Origin: Thalassobacillus pellis
GTDB taxonomy: Bacteria > Bacillota > Bacilli > Bacillales > Halobacillaceae
Assembly: GCF_016908295.1 (NCBI RefSeq)
Contig: NZ_JAFBDO010000003.1
Span: forward strand, 496,001-560,000
Reading direction: 5' to 3'
Length of the DNA stretch: 64,000 bases
The position numbers and the translations under genes are program-made. Of this stretch, positions 1 to 8,730 are shown one piece after another; position 1 is the stretch's first letter; each line of letters begins with the position of its first letter. A model generated the notes under the pieces. It searched no databases. It was not told the DNA's origin and saw only the letters and a program-made list of their open reading frames with translations.

Positions 1-47
1 GGACTGATGATGAAGATGAACCTGAGAAAGAATTAGAAGAAATATAA
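1..47 (+). CDS. 3' end of an acidic protein (partial)
   Basis: The window opens inside a reading frame whose last residues are TDDEDEPEKELEEI followed by TAA at 45-47. Only the acidic tail is visible, so no family can be named. It could also be chance open frame, but the charge pattern is typical of a real acidic C-terminus. Confidence 0.4.
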   Translation, partial: TDDEDEPEKELEEI

Positions 48-122
48 TAGGTATTCCAATTGGTATTTTTTCAATGAACTATCATTTTGCAGGCATGTGA
101 CTAGTGCTTGCTTTTTTTATGT

Positions 123-202
123 CTGCGCCTGCCCACTCGAGGTCTTAAGCCAATCCTCTCTGATCGTCACGACGCTTACGCTTTTGAACAGGGGGGTGAA
201 TG
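123..202 (+). repeat. Degenerate copy of palindromic repeat family B
   Basis: This stretch shares the core CGAGGTCTTAAGCC, ATCCTCTCTG, CGTCACG and GGGGGTGAA blocks with the two tandem copies at 8731-8970, with a deletion in the middle. A 65-codon open frame across it has no ribosome binding site and is not a gene. Confidence 0.7.
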
Positions 203-206
203 TCCA

Positions 207-236
207 TTTAACGGTATGCTGCTGTTCTGGTATAAT
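207..236 (+). promoter_or_regulatory. Candidate sigma-A promoter of the helicase gene
   Basis: TTTAAC at 207-212 and a perfect TATAAT at 231-236 are 18 nt apart. The -10 box has the TGN extension. The helicase start codon lies 33 nt downstream. Confidence 0.6.
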
Positions 237-269
237 ACAAACAGATGTTCTAGATAAAGGTGGGAGCAT

Positions 270-2426
270 ATGGAGGAGTTATTGGAAGGACTGAATGAGG
301 CACAGAAAGAGGCTGTCACTTCAACAGAAGGACATATAAGGGTAGTTGCAGGAGCCGGATCTGGAAAAACCAGGGCATTGACTCATCGCTATGCGTTTAT
401 TGTGGAAGCACTCGGAATAGAACCATCAAATATTCTATGCGTAACTTTCACCAACAAAGCTTCCCATGAAATGCGCCGCCGTGTCAAACGTCTTATTGGC
501 GGCGAGCAGGACACCGGTTATATTACGACTTATCACGGTTTCTGTGTACGTGTTTTGCGGGAAGATATCCATCGTCTTTTCTACCCTAAGAATTTTGTCA
601 TTATGGATGTAGAAGACCAAAAAGCAGTTCTCCGTGAAATTTTCGAAGACTTAGGCTTGAAATTGAATGATAAGACGTTTAAGCGGCTTCTTGATAAAAT
701 CGGTATGCTGAAAGGAAATACTCACTATGTACAGCAAATGGTGTCTAGGGGAGGGATGGTCCCTGAAGACGAGGTGGAAGATCTCGACAGCAAAATCATC
801 CAGCTGTATTTGAAGAAACAAAAGCGGGTGTTTGGTCTTGACTTTGATGACCTGATCAACTTCACCTTTGTTTTATTCAGTATGTACCCGGAGGTGCTGG
901 AAAAATGGCAGGACCGGCTATTTTATATTCAGGTCGATGAGTTCCAGGACAGCAACAGCAAGCAATTTGAACTCATCCGCATGCTCGCCGAAAAACACGG
1001 AAACTTGTTTGTTGTCGGGGATCCTGATCAGACGATCTACGAATGGCGGGGAGCAGATCCGAAATTCATCGTTGATTTCCACGATTTCTTTCCCGATTCC
1101 ACATCCATTTACCTTAACAAGAATTATCGCTCGACTCCTGAAATCCTTACCGTGGGCAATTCGTTGATCAGACATAATTATTTGAGGGTCGATAAAGATA
1201 TGGTTACTGATAACACGAACGGAGTAAAGGCCCTTCATTATCACGGAGAGGATGAACAGGAAGAGGCGAAATGGGTGGTAAGGAAAATAAAACAGCTGAT
1301 GAAGGAGAAGGCGGCTTCATATAATGATATTGCCATCCTTTATCGAGCGAATTATTTATCACGGTTTATTGAACAGGCGCTGATTAAGGAAAATATCGAT
1401 TATACCATATATGGCGGCTTTAAATTCTTTGACCGGATGGAAGTGAAAGATGCCATAGCGCATCTTAGAATGATTGCGTTCGCAGATGATTTATCTTTTA
1501 CAAGAATTATTAATGTTCCTAAACGGCAAATCGGTAAAAAACGGATGCAAGTCCTCCGTGAACTCGCCGAAACGGAGAATCTCAGCTTTTATGAAACTTT
1601 GAAAAAGCATATTGACCACCCTGGGTTCCAGCGTACTCAAGCAAAGCAATTCATTGAGGTGATGGAAAGCCTGCGCCAAAAAAGAGATAGAATAAAAATC
1701 TCCGAGCTTCTGCAGGAAGCTTTACAGCGGTCCGGTTATGAGGCGTATATACGGGAAGATGGTGATCAGGAACGGCTCGACAACTTGACGGAATTGCTTC
1801 ATTCCATTGTTCAGTATGAGCAGACACTTGGAGAAGATATTGAACTGGAAGAATACTTACAAATGCTGACGTTATATACCGAGCATGACAGGGATACACA
1901 GACCGATACCGTTAAATTGATGACGATTCATACAGCGAAAGGACTTGAATTTCCTTATGTTTTTTTTATTGGGTTGACAGAAAGTATCATTCCGAATATC
2001 CGTACGTTACGGGACAGAAAGGAACGTGGCCTGGAAGAAGAACGGAGGCTTGCCTATGTGGCAGTTACGCGGGCAGAAAAGGAGTTATATCTGACAGAGT
2101 CAGAAGGATTTCAAAGCGGCGGCATGAAAAAGTATCCTTCCCGGTTTCTGTTTGAAATTGATGAAGAATCCTACGAACGAATCGGCAAGCTTGATAAAGC
2201 CTTTGAAGAGGAAGCAAAAGAATACATCCAATCTTATGCACGCCACGAGTCCCATGAGAAAACAAATGGTTTTAAAATCGGAACACAAGTAAAACACCCT
2301 GTTTTTGGAACAGGAAAAATTGATGACATTGATGAAAACAAGAATGTGTACGTGATATTTTTTGAAAAGCTGAAAGCACCAAGGCCGATCAGCCGTAACT
2401 TTAAAAAGCTGGAACAAATAGATTAA
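270..2426 (+). CDS. UvrD/PcrA-type ATP-dependent DNA helicase
   Basis: A 718-residue superfamily 1A helicase that would unwind DNA 3'-5' with ATP in repair or replication restart. Visible motifs: Walker A GAGSGKT (28-34), motif II DEFQD (223-227), motif III VGDPDQTIYEWRGA, motif IV NYRSTPEIL, motif V TIHTAKGLEFPYVFF and motif VI EERRLAYVAVTRAEKELY. The C-terminus (GTQVKHPVFGTGKI...) resembles the PcrA tudor-like domain that contacts RNA polymerase. The start ATG follows AAAGGTGGGAG. Chromosomal pcrA normally sits beside pcrB and ligA; neither is here, so this is more likely the second UvrD paralogue of bacilli (YjcD-like). That assignment is inferred. Confidence 0.9.
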   Translation: MEELLEGLNEAQKEAVTSTEGHIRVVAGAGSGKTRALTHRYAFIVEALGIEPSNILCVTFTNKASHEMRRRVKRLIGGEQDTGYITTYHGFCVRVLREDIHRLFYPKNFVIMDVEDQKAVLREIFEDLGLKLNDKTFKRLLDKIGMLKGNTHYVQQMVSRGGMVPEDEVEDLDSKIIQLYLKKQKRVFGLDFDDLINFTFVLFSMYPEVLEKWQDRLFYIQVDEFQDSNSKQFELIRMLAEKHGNLFVVGDPDQTIYEWRGADPKFIVDFHDFFPDSTSIYLNKNYRSTPEILTVGNSLIRHNYLRVDKDMVTDNTNGVKALHYHGEDEQEEAKWVVRKIKQLMKEKAASYNDIAILYRANYLSRFIEQALIKENIDYTIYGGFKFFDRMEVKDAIAHLRMIAFADDLSFTRIINVPKRQIGKKRMQVLRELAETENLSFYETLKKHIDHPGFQRTQAKQFIEVMESLRQKRDRIKISELLQEALQRSGYEAYIREDGDQERLDNLTELLHSIVQYEQTLGEDIELEEYLQMLTLYTEHDRDTQTDTVKLMTIHTAKGLEFPYVFFIGLTESIIPNIRTLRDRKERGLEEERRLAYVAVTRAEKELYLTESEGFQSGGMKKYPSRFLFEIDEESYERIGKLDKAFEEEAKEYIQSYARHESHEKTNGFKIGTQVKHPVFGTGKIDDIDENKNVYVIFFEKLKAPRPISRNFKKLEQID

Positions 2427-2445
2427 TGCCTCAGGAGGAAGGGCA

Positions 2446-2898
2446 ATGGAAATTCATCCAATCGGATATGTTTTCAATGAAAGAAAACTTGTCGGGGATG
2501 ACAGGTGGGGAGATATCATATCTGAAATAAAACTTACCGATGTGTTCACGGAAAAATCACTTGAGGGTTTGGACAAATTCTCCCACGCTGAGGTTATCTA
2601 TCATTTTGACAAAGTTCCTGCCGATAAAATAGAGTATGGATCACGCTATCCCCGGAACAGGACAGAATACGGCAAGTATGGAATATTTGCGCAACGTGGA
2701 AAGAACCGGCCGAACAGACTGGGAGCCACCATTGTTAAAATTGAACAGGTTAACGGAAAGACTCTTGTAGTGAAGGGACTAGATGCCATTGACGGCACCC
2801 CTGTCATAGATATTAAACCAGCAATGAAAGAATTCTTGCCTAGAGGAGAGTGGAAACAGCCTAGCTGGGTAAGTCAGCTGATGGCTGATTATTGGTAA
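2446..2898 (+). CDS. TrmO/TsaA-like tRNA methyltransferase (UPF0066)
   Basis: 150 residues with the UPF0066 hallmarks: N-terminal HPIGYVFNER, central FSHAEVIYHF and the motif FAQRGKNRPNRLGAT, then GLDAIDGTPVIDIKP. The E. coli relative TrmO uses S-adenosylmethionine to methylate t6A37 in threonine tRNAs; that activity is inferred for this shorter bacillar form. The ATG follows AGGAGGAAGGGCA, 19 nt after the helicase, so both may be cotranscribed. The stop codon TAA touches the next gene's leader. Confidence 0.8.
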   Translation: MEIHPIGYVFNERKLVGDDRWGDIISEIKLTDVFTEKSLEGLDKFSHAEVIYHFDKVPADKIEYGSRYPRNRTEYGKYGIFAQRGKNRPNRLGATIVKIEQVNGKTLVVKGLDAIDGTPVIDIKPAMKEFLPRGEWKQPSWVSQLMADYW

Positions 2899-2912
2899 TG
2901 GGAGATATTATA

Positions 2913-3365
2913 ATGAAAAACCTGCTTATTCGAGAATATATGGAGAAAGATTTTCCGGACATCCAAGAATTGAATCGTCAAGAATGCTGGACAGGGCTTG
3001 TTGACAATTGGGAAAGAACAAAAAAAGCCTGGGAGTCTTCCCAGATTACGTTAATAGCAGAAGCGGAGGGACTACTAACTGGATATGTACGAGGGTTGAC
3101 AGATGGTCATGTGACCCTGTATATCTGTGAAATTTTAGTTGGCAAGCCATGGAGAGGGAGACAGGTGGGGCAAGAGCTGCTATCGGAAGCCCATAAGCGT
3201 TTTTCCACTACAAGAATCGAGATGCTTGCCACAAGTTCCTCTGCTTCCTACTATAAAGGGTTAAACTATCGACCTTTTTATGGATTTAGAAAATCACTGG
3301 AGAAGTATACGAGGTCCCGCAGGGCGAATTTCGAGAGACTGAAAAAAGGGGTGAATTACTTTTAA
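2913..3365 (+). CDS. GNAT-family N-acetyltransferase
   Basis: About 150 residues with a GNAT fold: an N-terminal segment, strand LYICEILVGKPWRGRQVGQELL (acetyl-CoA pyrophosphate loop of R/Q-x-x-G type) and a C-terminal ASYYKGLNYRPFYGFRKSL hallmark (YxxxGF-like). Upstream in-frame TTG (2892) and ATG (2898) exist, but GGGAG at 2900-2904 is best spaced for the ATG at 2913. It lies immediately after the TrmO-like gene, in the same direction, so probably in one transcript. The substrate cannot be told from the sequence. Confidence 0.75.
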   Translation: MKNLLIREYMEKDFPDIQELNRQECWTGLVDNWERTKKAWESSQITLIAEAEGLLTGYVRGLTDGHVTLYICEILVGKPWRGRQVGQELLSEAHKRFSTTRIEMLATSSSASYYKGLNYRPFYGFRKSLEKYTRSRRANFERLKKGVNYF

Positions 3366-3427
3366 ATCAAAGAATTTCACCCTTTTTAGATTGGCCGCTG
3401 TTTAAAGTTTATAATGATATACGGTCA

Positions 3428-3582
3428 ATCATGGTTGATTCCACCAGGAGCGAGAGGCGGTGATGCCTGCGGGAACAGCGCGAGCCGAAGATCCACTAGG
3501 GCAAGCGATTTTCTTGTCCAAGTTAGCTGAGACCGTTCTCGGGGCAAGCATCCGCCGGCAAGCGGTTCTTGAGAATCAACAA
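3428..3582 (+). repeat. Dispersed palindromic repeat family A, copy 1
   Basis: A 155-bp unit beginning TGGTTGATTCCA and ending GAATCAAC, with a GC-rich core (CCTGCGGGAACAGCGCGAGC, then CTTGTCCAAGTTAGCTGAG). A full-length copy lies inverted at 17887-18042 and shorter ones at 35625-35722 and 42758-42873. The core has internal dyad symmetry and fills most of the otherwise gene-free 3366-3661 gap. Confidence 0.85.
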
Positions 3583-3661
3583 CAAATTTTGACATCTCCC
3601 TTTCGATAATCAGCTATAGTTACTATATGACTGCAGAGAAAAGGGAATGAACGAGTGATCG

Positions 3662-3714
3662 AAAAACAGCTGCCATCACACACTCTGTTTCCAGAGTGAG
3701 CATGGCAGCTGTTT
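3662..3714 (-). terminator. Terminator of the tcyABC-like operon
   Basis: Perfect 13-bp arms (3664-3676 and 3702-3714) with an inner dyad CACTCTG/CAGAGTG. Read on the minus strand the stem is followed by TTTTT. It overlaps the end of the ATPase gene. Confidence 0.85.
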
Positions 3715-4450
3715 ATTCTGATAATAAATTAAGGAACTGTTTTGTGCGTTCGTTTTCTGGATGCGAGAACACATCTTCGGGATGCCCCCGCTCAAGGATA
3801 TGGCCGCCATCCATAAACAACACTTCATCCGCAACATCTCTAGCGAAGTTCATTTCGTGGGTGACGACAATCATCGTCATACCCTCTTGTGCGAGCTGTT
3901 TCATGACCTGAAGTACCTCGCCGACAAGTTCAGGGTCAAGAGATGATGTTGGTTCATCGAAAAGAATGACTTCTGGATTCATTGCCAGGGCACGTGCTAT
4001 TCCGACTCGCTGTTGCTGACCGCCGGAGAGCTGGAAGGGATAGTAGTCAAGTTTGTCTCCTAGTCCAACCTTAGTCAGCAGTTCGACTGCTTTCGGACGT
4101 GCTTTTTTCTTATCCTGTTTTTGGACAGTCACTGGGCCTTCCATCACATTTTCCAGGGCAGTAAGGTGAGGGAAAAGGTTGTATGTCTGGAAGACCATCC
4201 CAGTCTGACCGCGAATCGCGCTAATATCTTTTCGGGTGATTTTTTTTGAAAAATCAATGTCCTGGTTGTTGATGCTCAACTGCCCTTTGGATGGAGTCTC
4301 CAGGACATTAAGGCAGCGCAGGAGCGTTGTTTTTCCTGACCCTGATGGGCCGATTACGACAACCACCTTGCCTTTTTCAATATTTAAATCAATGCCTTTT
4401 AATACTTCTAGAGAACCGAAGTTCATGTGTAGATTTTTGATCGATAACAT
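3713..4450 (-). CDS. tcyC: Polar amino acid (probably cystine) ABC transporter ATP-binding protein
   Basis: A 245-residue import ATPase: Walker A GPSGSGKT (34-41), Q-loop [13 protein letters not shown], signature LSGGQQQR, Walker [15 protein letters not shown] and H-loop VVTHE. It powers the permease and binding protein encoded upstream in the same operon. An in-frame ATG lies 15 nt earlier (4465) and overlaps the permease stop as ATGA. The ATG at 4450, preceded by AGGAG with 7-nt spacing, gives the usual N-terminus [12 protein letters not shown] and is preferred. The cystine specificity comes from the binding protein's resemblance to TcyA and is inferred. Confidence 0.85.
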   Translation of the reverse strand: MLSIKNLHMNFGSLEVLKGIDLNIEKGKVVVVIGPSGSGKTTLLRCLNVLETPSKGQLSINNQDIDFSKKITRKDISAIRGQTGMVFQTYNLFPHLTALENVMEGPVTVQKQDKKKARPKAVELLTKVGLGDKLDYYPFQLSGGQQQRVGIARALAMNPEVILFDEPTSSLDPELVGEVLQVMKQLAQEGMTMIVVTHEMNFARDVADEVLFMDGGHILERGHPEDVFSHPENERTKQFLNLLSE

Positions 4451-4461
4451 ATGGAAGCTCC

Positions 4462-5169
4462 TCATGTTTTAACATATCGATTTAAGCGGTTTTCTATCTG
4501 ATCCTGGAATAACGACAGGATGAAGCAAAGCACCCAGTAGATGAAAGCTGCCTCTGTGTACAACAGCAGCGGCTCATAGGTGTTAGCCACGATTTCCTGT
4601 GATTTCCGGAACATTTCTGCCACCAGTATTGTGGAAGCAAGGGATGTATCCTTTACCAGGCTGATAAAGGAGTTGGACAACGGCGGGATGGAAACCCGTG
4701 TTGCCTGCGGGAGGATCACCCGCTTCAATGTCTGACCGTAACTCATATTAATGGAATATGCTGCTTCCCATTGCCCTTTTGGTATGGATAAAATAGCTGC
4801 ACGAATGATTTCGGAAGCATAAGCACCTGTATTCAAAGAGAAGCCGATAATGGCAGCAGGAAAGGGATCAATCTTAATACCGACAGAACCAAGCCCGAAA
4901 AAAATGATAAACAATTGTACAAGCAGCGGAGTCCCGCGGATGATCGAAATGTACACCCTGGCGATACCTCCCAGGACCTTAATCCCAGATAGGCGGAACA
5001 GGGCTGTGATGACTGCCAGCATCAGACCTATGGAAAACGCAATCAGAGTCAAAGGAATCGTATAGAGCAGCGCACCTTTTAATAACGGCCAAAAAGAGCT
5101 TTGAGCAATATCCACATATCGCTCAAACCCTGTGGCAGCTGATAATATCAGATCATTCGCTGGAAACAT
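4462..5169 (-). CDS. tcyB: Polar amino acid (probably cystine) ABC transporter permease
   Basis: 235 residues, a His/Glu/Gln/Cys-type inner-membrane permease with about five hydrophobic helices. It has the family EAA-loop segment beginning [20 protein letters not shown] and the conserved N-terminal [20 protein letters not shown]. The ATG at 5169 lies inside the end of the binding-protein gene (17-nt overlap); a TTG three codons earlier is possible. Overlapping ends on both sides suggest translational coupling of the three transporter genes. Confidence 0.83.
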   Translation of the reverse strand: MFPANDLILSAATGFERYVDIAQSSFWPLLKGALLYTIPLTLIAFSIGLMLAVITALFRLSGIKVLGGIARVYISIIRGTPLLVQLFIIFFGLGSVGIKIDPFPAAIIGFSLNTGAYASEIIRAAILSIPKGQWEAAYSINMSYGQTLKRVILPQATRVSIPPLSNSFISLVKDTSLASTILVAEMFRKSQEIVANTYEPLLLYTEAAFIYWVLCFILSLFQDQIENRLNRYVKT

Positions 5170-5971
5170 CTTCGCCAAACCATTTCTTAGAAATCTCTGC
5201 TAAGGTGCCGTCTTCTTTCATTTCTTTCAGTGCGCCGTTCACTGCTTCAACAAGCTCTTCATTCCCTTGACGGAACATCATCGCTGTTTTGGAGGCATCG
5301 CCTTCTTTAGCTACGATTTCCACTGGAGCGTTGTTACCTTTTTGATTTAGATAATCAAGGACGGAAAGGCGGTCGTTGACAGTTGCATCAGCACGCTTGG
5401 AGGATACTAGCTGCATAGCAGGATTGAATCCTTCAACACTTACGATTTGAGCGCCGTATTTTTTAGCGATATCAGCGAAGTTGCTCGTCAATGACTGGGC
5501 GCTTTTTTTTCCTTCAAGATCCTTGAATGTCTTGATTTCATCATTATCTTTGTGAGTCACCAGAACTGCAGTTGAGTAGGTGTATGGTACAGAGAATGCA
5601 TACTTTTCTTTCCGCTTAGGCTTGATACCGACCTGGTTGGCAATCATATCAAACCGTTCTGAGTTCAAGCCTGCAAACATTGCATCCCATTTCGTTTCTT
5701 TGAATTCGATTTTCAAACCTAGACGGTCAGCAACTTCTCTGGCTACTTCCACATCGTAACCAGTCAATTTATCCTGTTGGTTATGGAAGGTGTATGGCGG
5801 GTATGTTCCTTCCGTTCCTACGGTCAGAACCCCTTCTTCCTTAATTTGTTCATATAAATTCTTATCACCAGATGTATCTCCACTTGAGCTTTCTCCGCCT
5901 TCGCTTCCACCGCAGGCTGCAAGAAGGAAAATCAAGCTGAATGTTGCTAAGCAAAAAGTGATTTTCTTCAT
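5153..5971 (-). CDS. tcyA: Polar amino acid (probably cystine) ABC transporter substrate-binding lipoprotein
   Basis: 272 residues. The signal peptide ends in a lipobox LLAAC with lipidated Cys20, followed by a Gly/Ser linker that tethers the domain to the outer membrane face. The solute-binding domain contains GTEGTYPPYTFHNQ, TGYDVEVAREVADRLG, WDAMFAGLNSERFDMIANQV and RADATVNDRLSVLDY, which resemble TcyA/FliY cystine-binding proteins. The ATG follows GGAGGA with good spacing. First gene of the operon tcyA-tcyB-tcyC. In bacilli such operons are under sulfur control (CymR), but no operator could be identified with confidence here. Confidence 0.83.
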   Translation of the reverse strand: MKKITFCLATFSLIFLLAACGGSEGGESSSGDTSGDKNLYEQIKEEGVLTVGTEGTYPPYTFHNQQDKLTGYDVEVAREVADRLGLKIEFKETKWDAMFAGLNSERFDMIANQVGIKPKRKEKYAFSVPYTYSTAVLVTHKDNDEIKTFKDLEGKKSAQSLTSNFADIAKKYGAQIVSVEGFNPAMQLVSSKRADATVNDRLSVLDYLNQKGNNAPVEIVAKEGDASKTAMMFRQGNEELVEAVNGALKEMKEDGTLAEISKKWFGEDVSSE

Positions 5972-6114
5972 ATATATCCTCCATTCTAATTAAAGCCTAG
6001 TATTCTTATAGGGATTAAAGCACGCCTAAATGATACAGCTAGTGTCTGTAGTTGTCAAACCTTGTACTTGGAAGAGGTTTAATTGATTTTAACTTCCCTA
6101 TAACTAAAGCATTA

Positions 6115-6891
6115 TTATCTTTCACTGTCCATATACAAAGCCAACTTTGCAGCCAATGAACGTGGCAGGAATTTTGCTGCTAGTGAACCGGTCTGGTTTC
6201 TCAGACCTGGTATCACAATTCGTTTGCCTTTTACAAAGCCAAGGAAGCCAGCTTTTGCTACGATACTGGGTGTCATCGTCCGATTCGTCAACCGGGTGTG
6301 TTCAGCTCTTGCTGTTTTGAAGAAGTTGGTTGCCGTTGCCCCCGGGCACAATGCAGTGACGGTTACTCCGGTTTCCCTCAATTCTACGGCCAATGCTTCT
6401 GATAAGGATAGAACATAAGCCTTGGATGCATAATAGACAGCCATTTTCGGACCGGGCTGAAAGGCTGCCGTACTAGCAACATTAATTATGCCTCTTGGAA
6501 TATTACGTAGAGGAGCATTTTTCATATCTTTTAAAAAGTAGTGTGATAATGCCGTTAATGTGTGAACATTGATCCGAAGCATTTCCAGCTGTTCCTCTAA
6601 TGGTATATCTTCAAAGTAACCGTTCAAACCAAAACCTGCATTGTTGATGACTACTTCAACCGTTCTTCCGGCAGCGCGTATGTTTTCATATACCTTTTTA
6701 GCGGCATCAGCTTCTGTCAGGTCCTGTACGATAATCGTTACCTGATGTCCATCAAGTTCCGATTGTAATTGCTTTAATTTTTCTTCTGAACGGGCAACTA
6801 TTATCAGGTGATATCCTGCTTTTGCGAACAGTCTGGCCATTTCTTTGCCAATTCCTCCTGATGCCCCCGTAATAAGTGCTGTTGGTATCAT
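6115..6891 (-). CDS. Short-chain dehydrogenase/reductase (DltE-like SDR)
   Basis: 258 residues with a classical SDR pattern: TGASGGIG (8-15) for NAD(P), NNAGFG in the middle, a catalytic Ser in NVASTAAF and the YASKAY catalytic Tyr/Lys motif, then CPGATATNF. A GTG three codons upstream is open, but GAGGTG is ideally placed for the ATG at 6891. It is monocistronic between convergent and divergent neighbours. The substrate is unknown; the C-terminus resembles the COG0300 group. Confidence 0.85.
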   Translation of the reverse strand: MIPTALITGASGGIGKEMARLFAKAGYHLIIVARSEEKLKQLQSELDGHQVTIIVQDLTEADAAKKVYENIRAAGRTVEVVINNAGFGLNGYFEDIPLEEQLEMLRINVHTLTALSHYFLKDMKNAPLRNIPRGIINVASTAAFQPGPKMAVYYASKAYVLSLSEALAVELRETGVTVTALCPGATATNFFKTARAEHTRLTNRTMTPSIVAKAGFLGFVKGKRIVIPGLRNQTGSLAAKFLPRSLAAKLALYMDSER

Positions 6892-7062
6892 TATGCTCAC
6901 CTCATTAGTTCTATTATGTCCATTGTAGCTTCCTTACACCATCCTTCCAACTGTTTGCCCTTCCATTGTCATAAATGTAGTTTCCATGGATTTCAGAAGG
7001 GGTAAGACGTTTATAGAGTATTAATTATCCAAGAGCTCAAAAGAAGATGGAGGTATGAGTGT

Positions 7063-7299
7063 ATGGCAAATTGCAATATTGACCATTCCCAGCAGGATGT
7101 GACTAATAAGCTGATCAGTCAGGAGGAGCATCTGCCTGAGGATTTGGTAGTGAAATTGCATATGTACCTGAACGAAATAAGACCTCAGGAGAAGCTGAAC
7201 GAAATCTTCCATTTATTGAAGAAATACGATACTGCTTCTGAAGAGGAACGTGAACAACGGAATTCCCAGCTCAGGGAATTCGTAAAAGAAATCGAATAA
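7063..7299 (+). CDS. Small soluble protein of unknown function
   Basis: 78 residues, rich in Glu, Lys and Gln, with no signal peptide and no membrane segment. The second half (NEIFHLLKKYDTASEEEREQRNSQL) is strongly amphipathic and probably helical. The ATG is preceded by GATGGAGGT with 8-nt spacing and the gene ends at a very strong terminator, so it is a real monocistronic gene. I do not recognise the family with certainty; it looks like a small bacillar group-specific protein. Confidence 0.65.
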   Translation: MANCNIDHSQQDVTNKLISQEEHLPEDLVVKLHMYLNEIRPQEKLNEIFHLLKKYDTASEEEREQRNSQLREFVKEIE

Positions 7300-7309
7300 T
7301 TAAGCAAGT

Positions 7310-7352
7310 GGCAGCCCGTCATGTCGTGCAGTTTCATGACGGGCTGCCTTTT
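7310..7352 (+). terminator. Strong rho-independent terminator
   Basis: A 14-bp perfect stem (GGCAGCCCGTCATG and its complement, 7310-7323 / 7335-7348) followed by TTTT. Confidence 0.92.
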
Positions 7353-7409
7353 AAATAAGAGAATATTCATGGCTGATTATGCAATTTTGTGCCAAACTGC
7401 TTAAAAATA

Positions 7410-7439
7410 TTGAAAAGGTCTGTCATCGTACATTATATT
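7410..7439 (+). promoter_or_regulatory. Candidate sigma-A promoter of the rodA-type gene
   Basis: TTGAAA (7410-7415) and TATATT (7434-7439) with an 18-nt spacer, about 70 nt before the start codon. Confidence 0.5.
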
Positions 7440-7507
7440 GTAATAGTATTAGTAAGTGGGGATGGAAAAGGGACACCATCACGAATTCTTCATGAGGATG
7501 ATTTACA

Positions 7508-8662
7508 ATGAATTTCGAAGAGCGCTTTGACTGGCGCCTGTTTTTTATTATGATAGCTTTTTTCGTGATCAGCTGTGTCGCTATTTATAGCGCGACGACA
7601 AATGATTATGTAGTCAGGCAGATCATGTGGTACATATTGGGCAGTATCATCATTGTGGGTATGCTGTTCCTGGAACCAGATCAATATAAAGCTCTGAGCT
7701 GGTATGCTTATGCCGGTGGATTAGTCTTATTATTTGCTTTGATTCTTGCGCCGCCAAGCATCGCTCCGGTCATCAAAGGACAGCAAAGTTGGTTTATCAT
7801 CCCGGGTGTGGGGTCCATCCAGCCATCGGAGTTCATGAAAATTTTCACGATACTGACCTTGAGCAGGGTGATCGTCAACCATCACAAAAGTCATGGATTG
7901 AAATCAATCAAATCCGATAGTTTGTTATTAGGCAAAATTATGGGGCTTACTTTTTTGCCGGTATTTTTCATCATGCAACAGCCGGATTTTGGTACAGCCC
8001 TGGTGTTTCTAGGAATCATGTCTGGCATGATTATCGTGGCAGGCGTTTCCTGGAAATTGATAGTGCCGCTATATGGTTCGATCATGGCGGTAGCAGGCTT
8101 AGTCTTATATTTAGTAATAGAGGCACCTGTATTATTAAAAAAGTATTTGAACGTTGAAGAATATCAATTAGGTCGAATCTATGCCTGGCTCGAGCCTTAT
8201 AAGTATCAAACTGGCGACGGCTATAATCTCGTAAAATCCCTGCTGGCGATAGGATCGGGAACACTTACAGGAAAAGGGTTTGGAAACAGTGAAGTCTATG
8301 TTCCGGAACGACATACGGACTTCATTTTTAGTGTCATTGGGGAAGAATACGGATTTGTCGGCAGCTGCCTGGTTATTCTTCTTTACTTCCTATTGATCTA
8401 TCATCTGATCCAGCTTGCGGTAAAGGCTAATTATGCCTATAGTGCGTATCTGTGTGTAGGTGTCGTCAGTATGATCACTTTCCACGTATTCCAAAATATT
8501 GGAATGTCGATCAAGCTCCTCCCTATTACAGGTATTCCTCTTCCGTTCATCAGTTATGGGGGTAGTTCTCTTCTTGCTAATCTGATGGCGATTGGACTTG
8601 CCTTTATGGTGCATTTCAATCAGAGGGAGTTCATGTTTGGGGACAATAAACTTCAAAATTGA
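7508..8662 (+). CDS. rodA: RodA/FtsW/SpoVE-family (SEDS) peptidoglycan glycosyltransferase
   Basis: 384 residues with about ten membrane helices. SEDS proteins polymerise lipid II; the RodA branch acts in lateral wall growth. Family motifs: GVGSIQPSEFMKI, QPDFGTALVF, GSGTLTGKGFGNSEVYVPERHTDFIF and the C-terminal QNIGMSIKLLPITGIPLPFISYGGSSLLANLMAIGL. The start ATG follows GAGGATG. It is monocistronic, bounded by its own promoter and terminator. The lack of sporulation or division neighbours and the ITGIPLPFISYGGSS ending favour RodA over SpoVE or FtsW, but paralogues in this family are easily confused. Confidence 0.85.
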   Translation: MNFEERFDWRLFFIMIAFFVISCVAIYSATTNDYVVRQIMWYILGSIIIVGMLFLEPDQYKALSWYAYAGGLVLLFALILAPPSIAPVIKGQQSWFIIPGVGSIQPSEFMKIFTILTLSRVIVNHHKSHGLKSIKSDSLLLGKIMGLTFLPVFFIMQQPDFGTALVFLGIMSGMIIVAGVSWKLIVPLYGSIMAVAGLVLYLVIEAPVLLKKYLNVEEYQLGRIYAWLEPYKYQTGDGYNLVKSLLAIGSGTLTGKGFGNSEVYVPERHTDFIFSVIGEEYGFVGSCLVILLYFLLIYHLIQLAVKANYAYSAYLCVGVVSMITFHVFQNIGMSIKLLPITGIPLPFISYGGSSLLANLMAIGLAFMVHFNQREFMFGDNKLQN

Positions 8663-8664
8663 TA

Positions 8665-8700
8665 AAGAGCCTGGAAGCTGTTGTCCAGGCTCTTTTTTTA
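8665..8700 (+). terminator. Terminator of the rodA-type gene
   Basis: The 11-bp stem AAGAGCCTGGA with its complement and a T-rich tail TTTTTTTA. Confidence 0.92.
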
Positions 8701-8730
8701 CTGTCCAGGATGTGGATATGCAGTGGTCTT

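Noticed and set aside
97-294. 65-codon ORF at the window start
   Set aside because: It lies across a decayed repeat-B copy and the helicase promoter, has no ribosome binding site and runs into the helicase gene in another frame.
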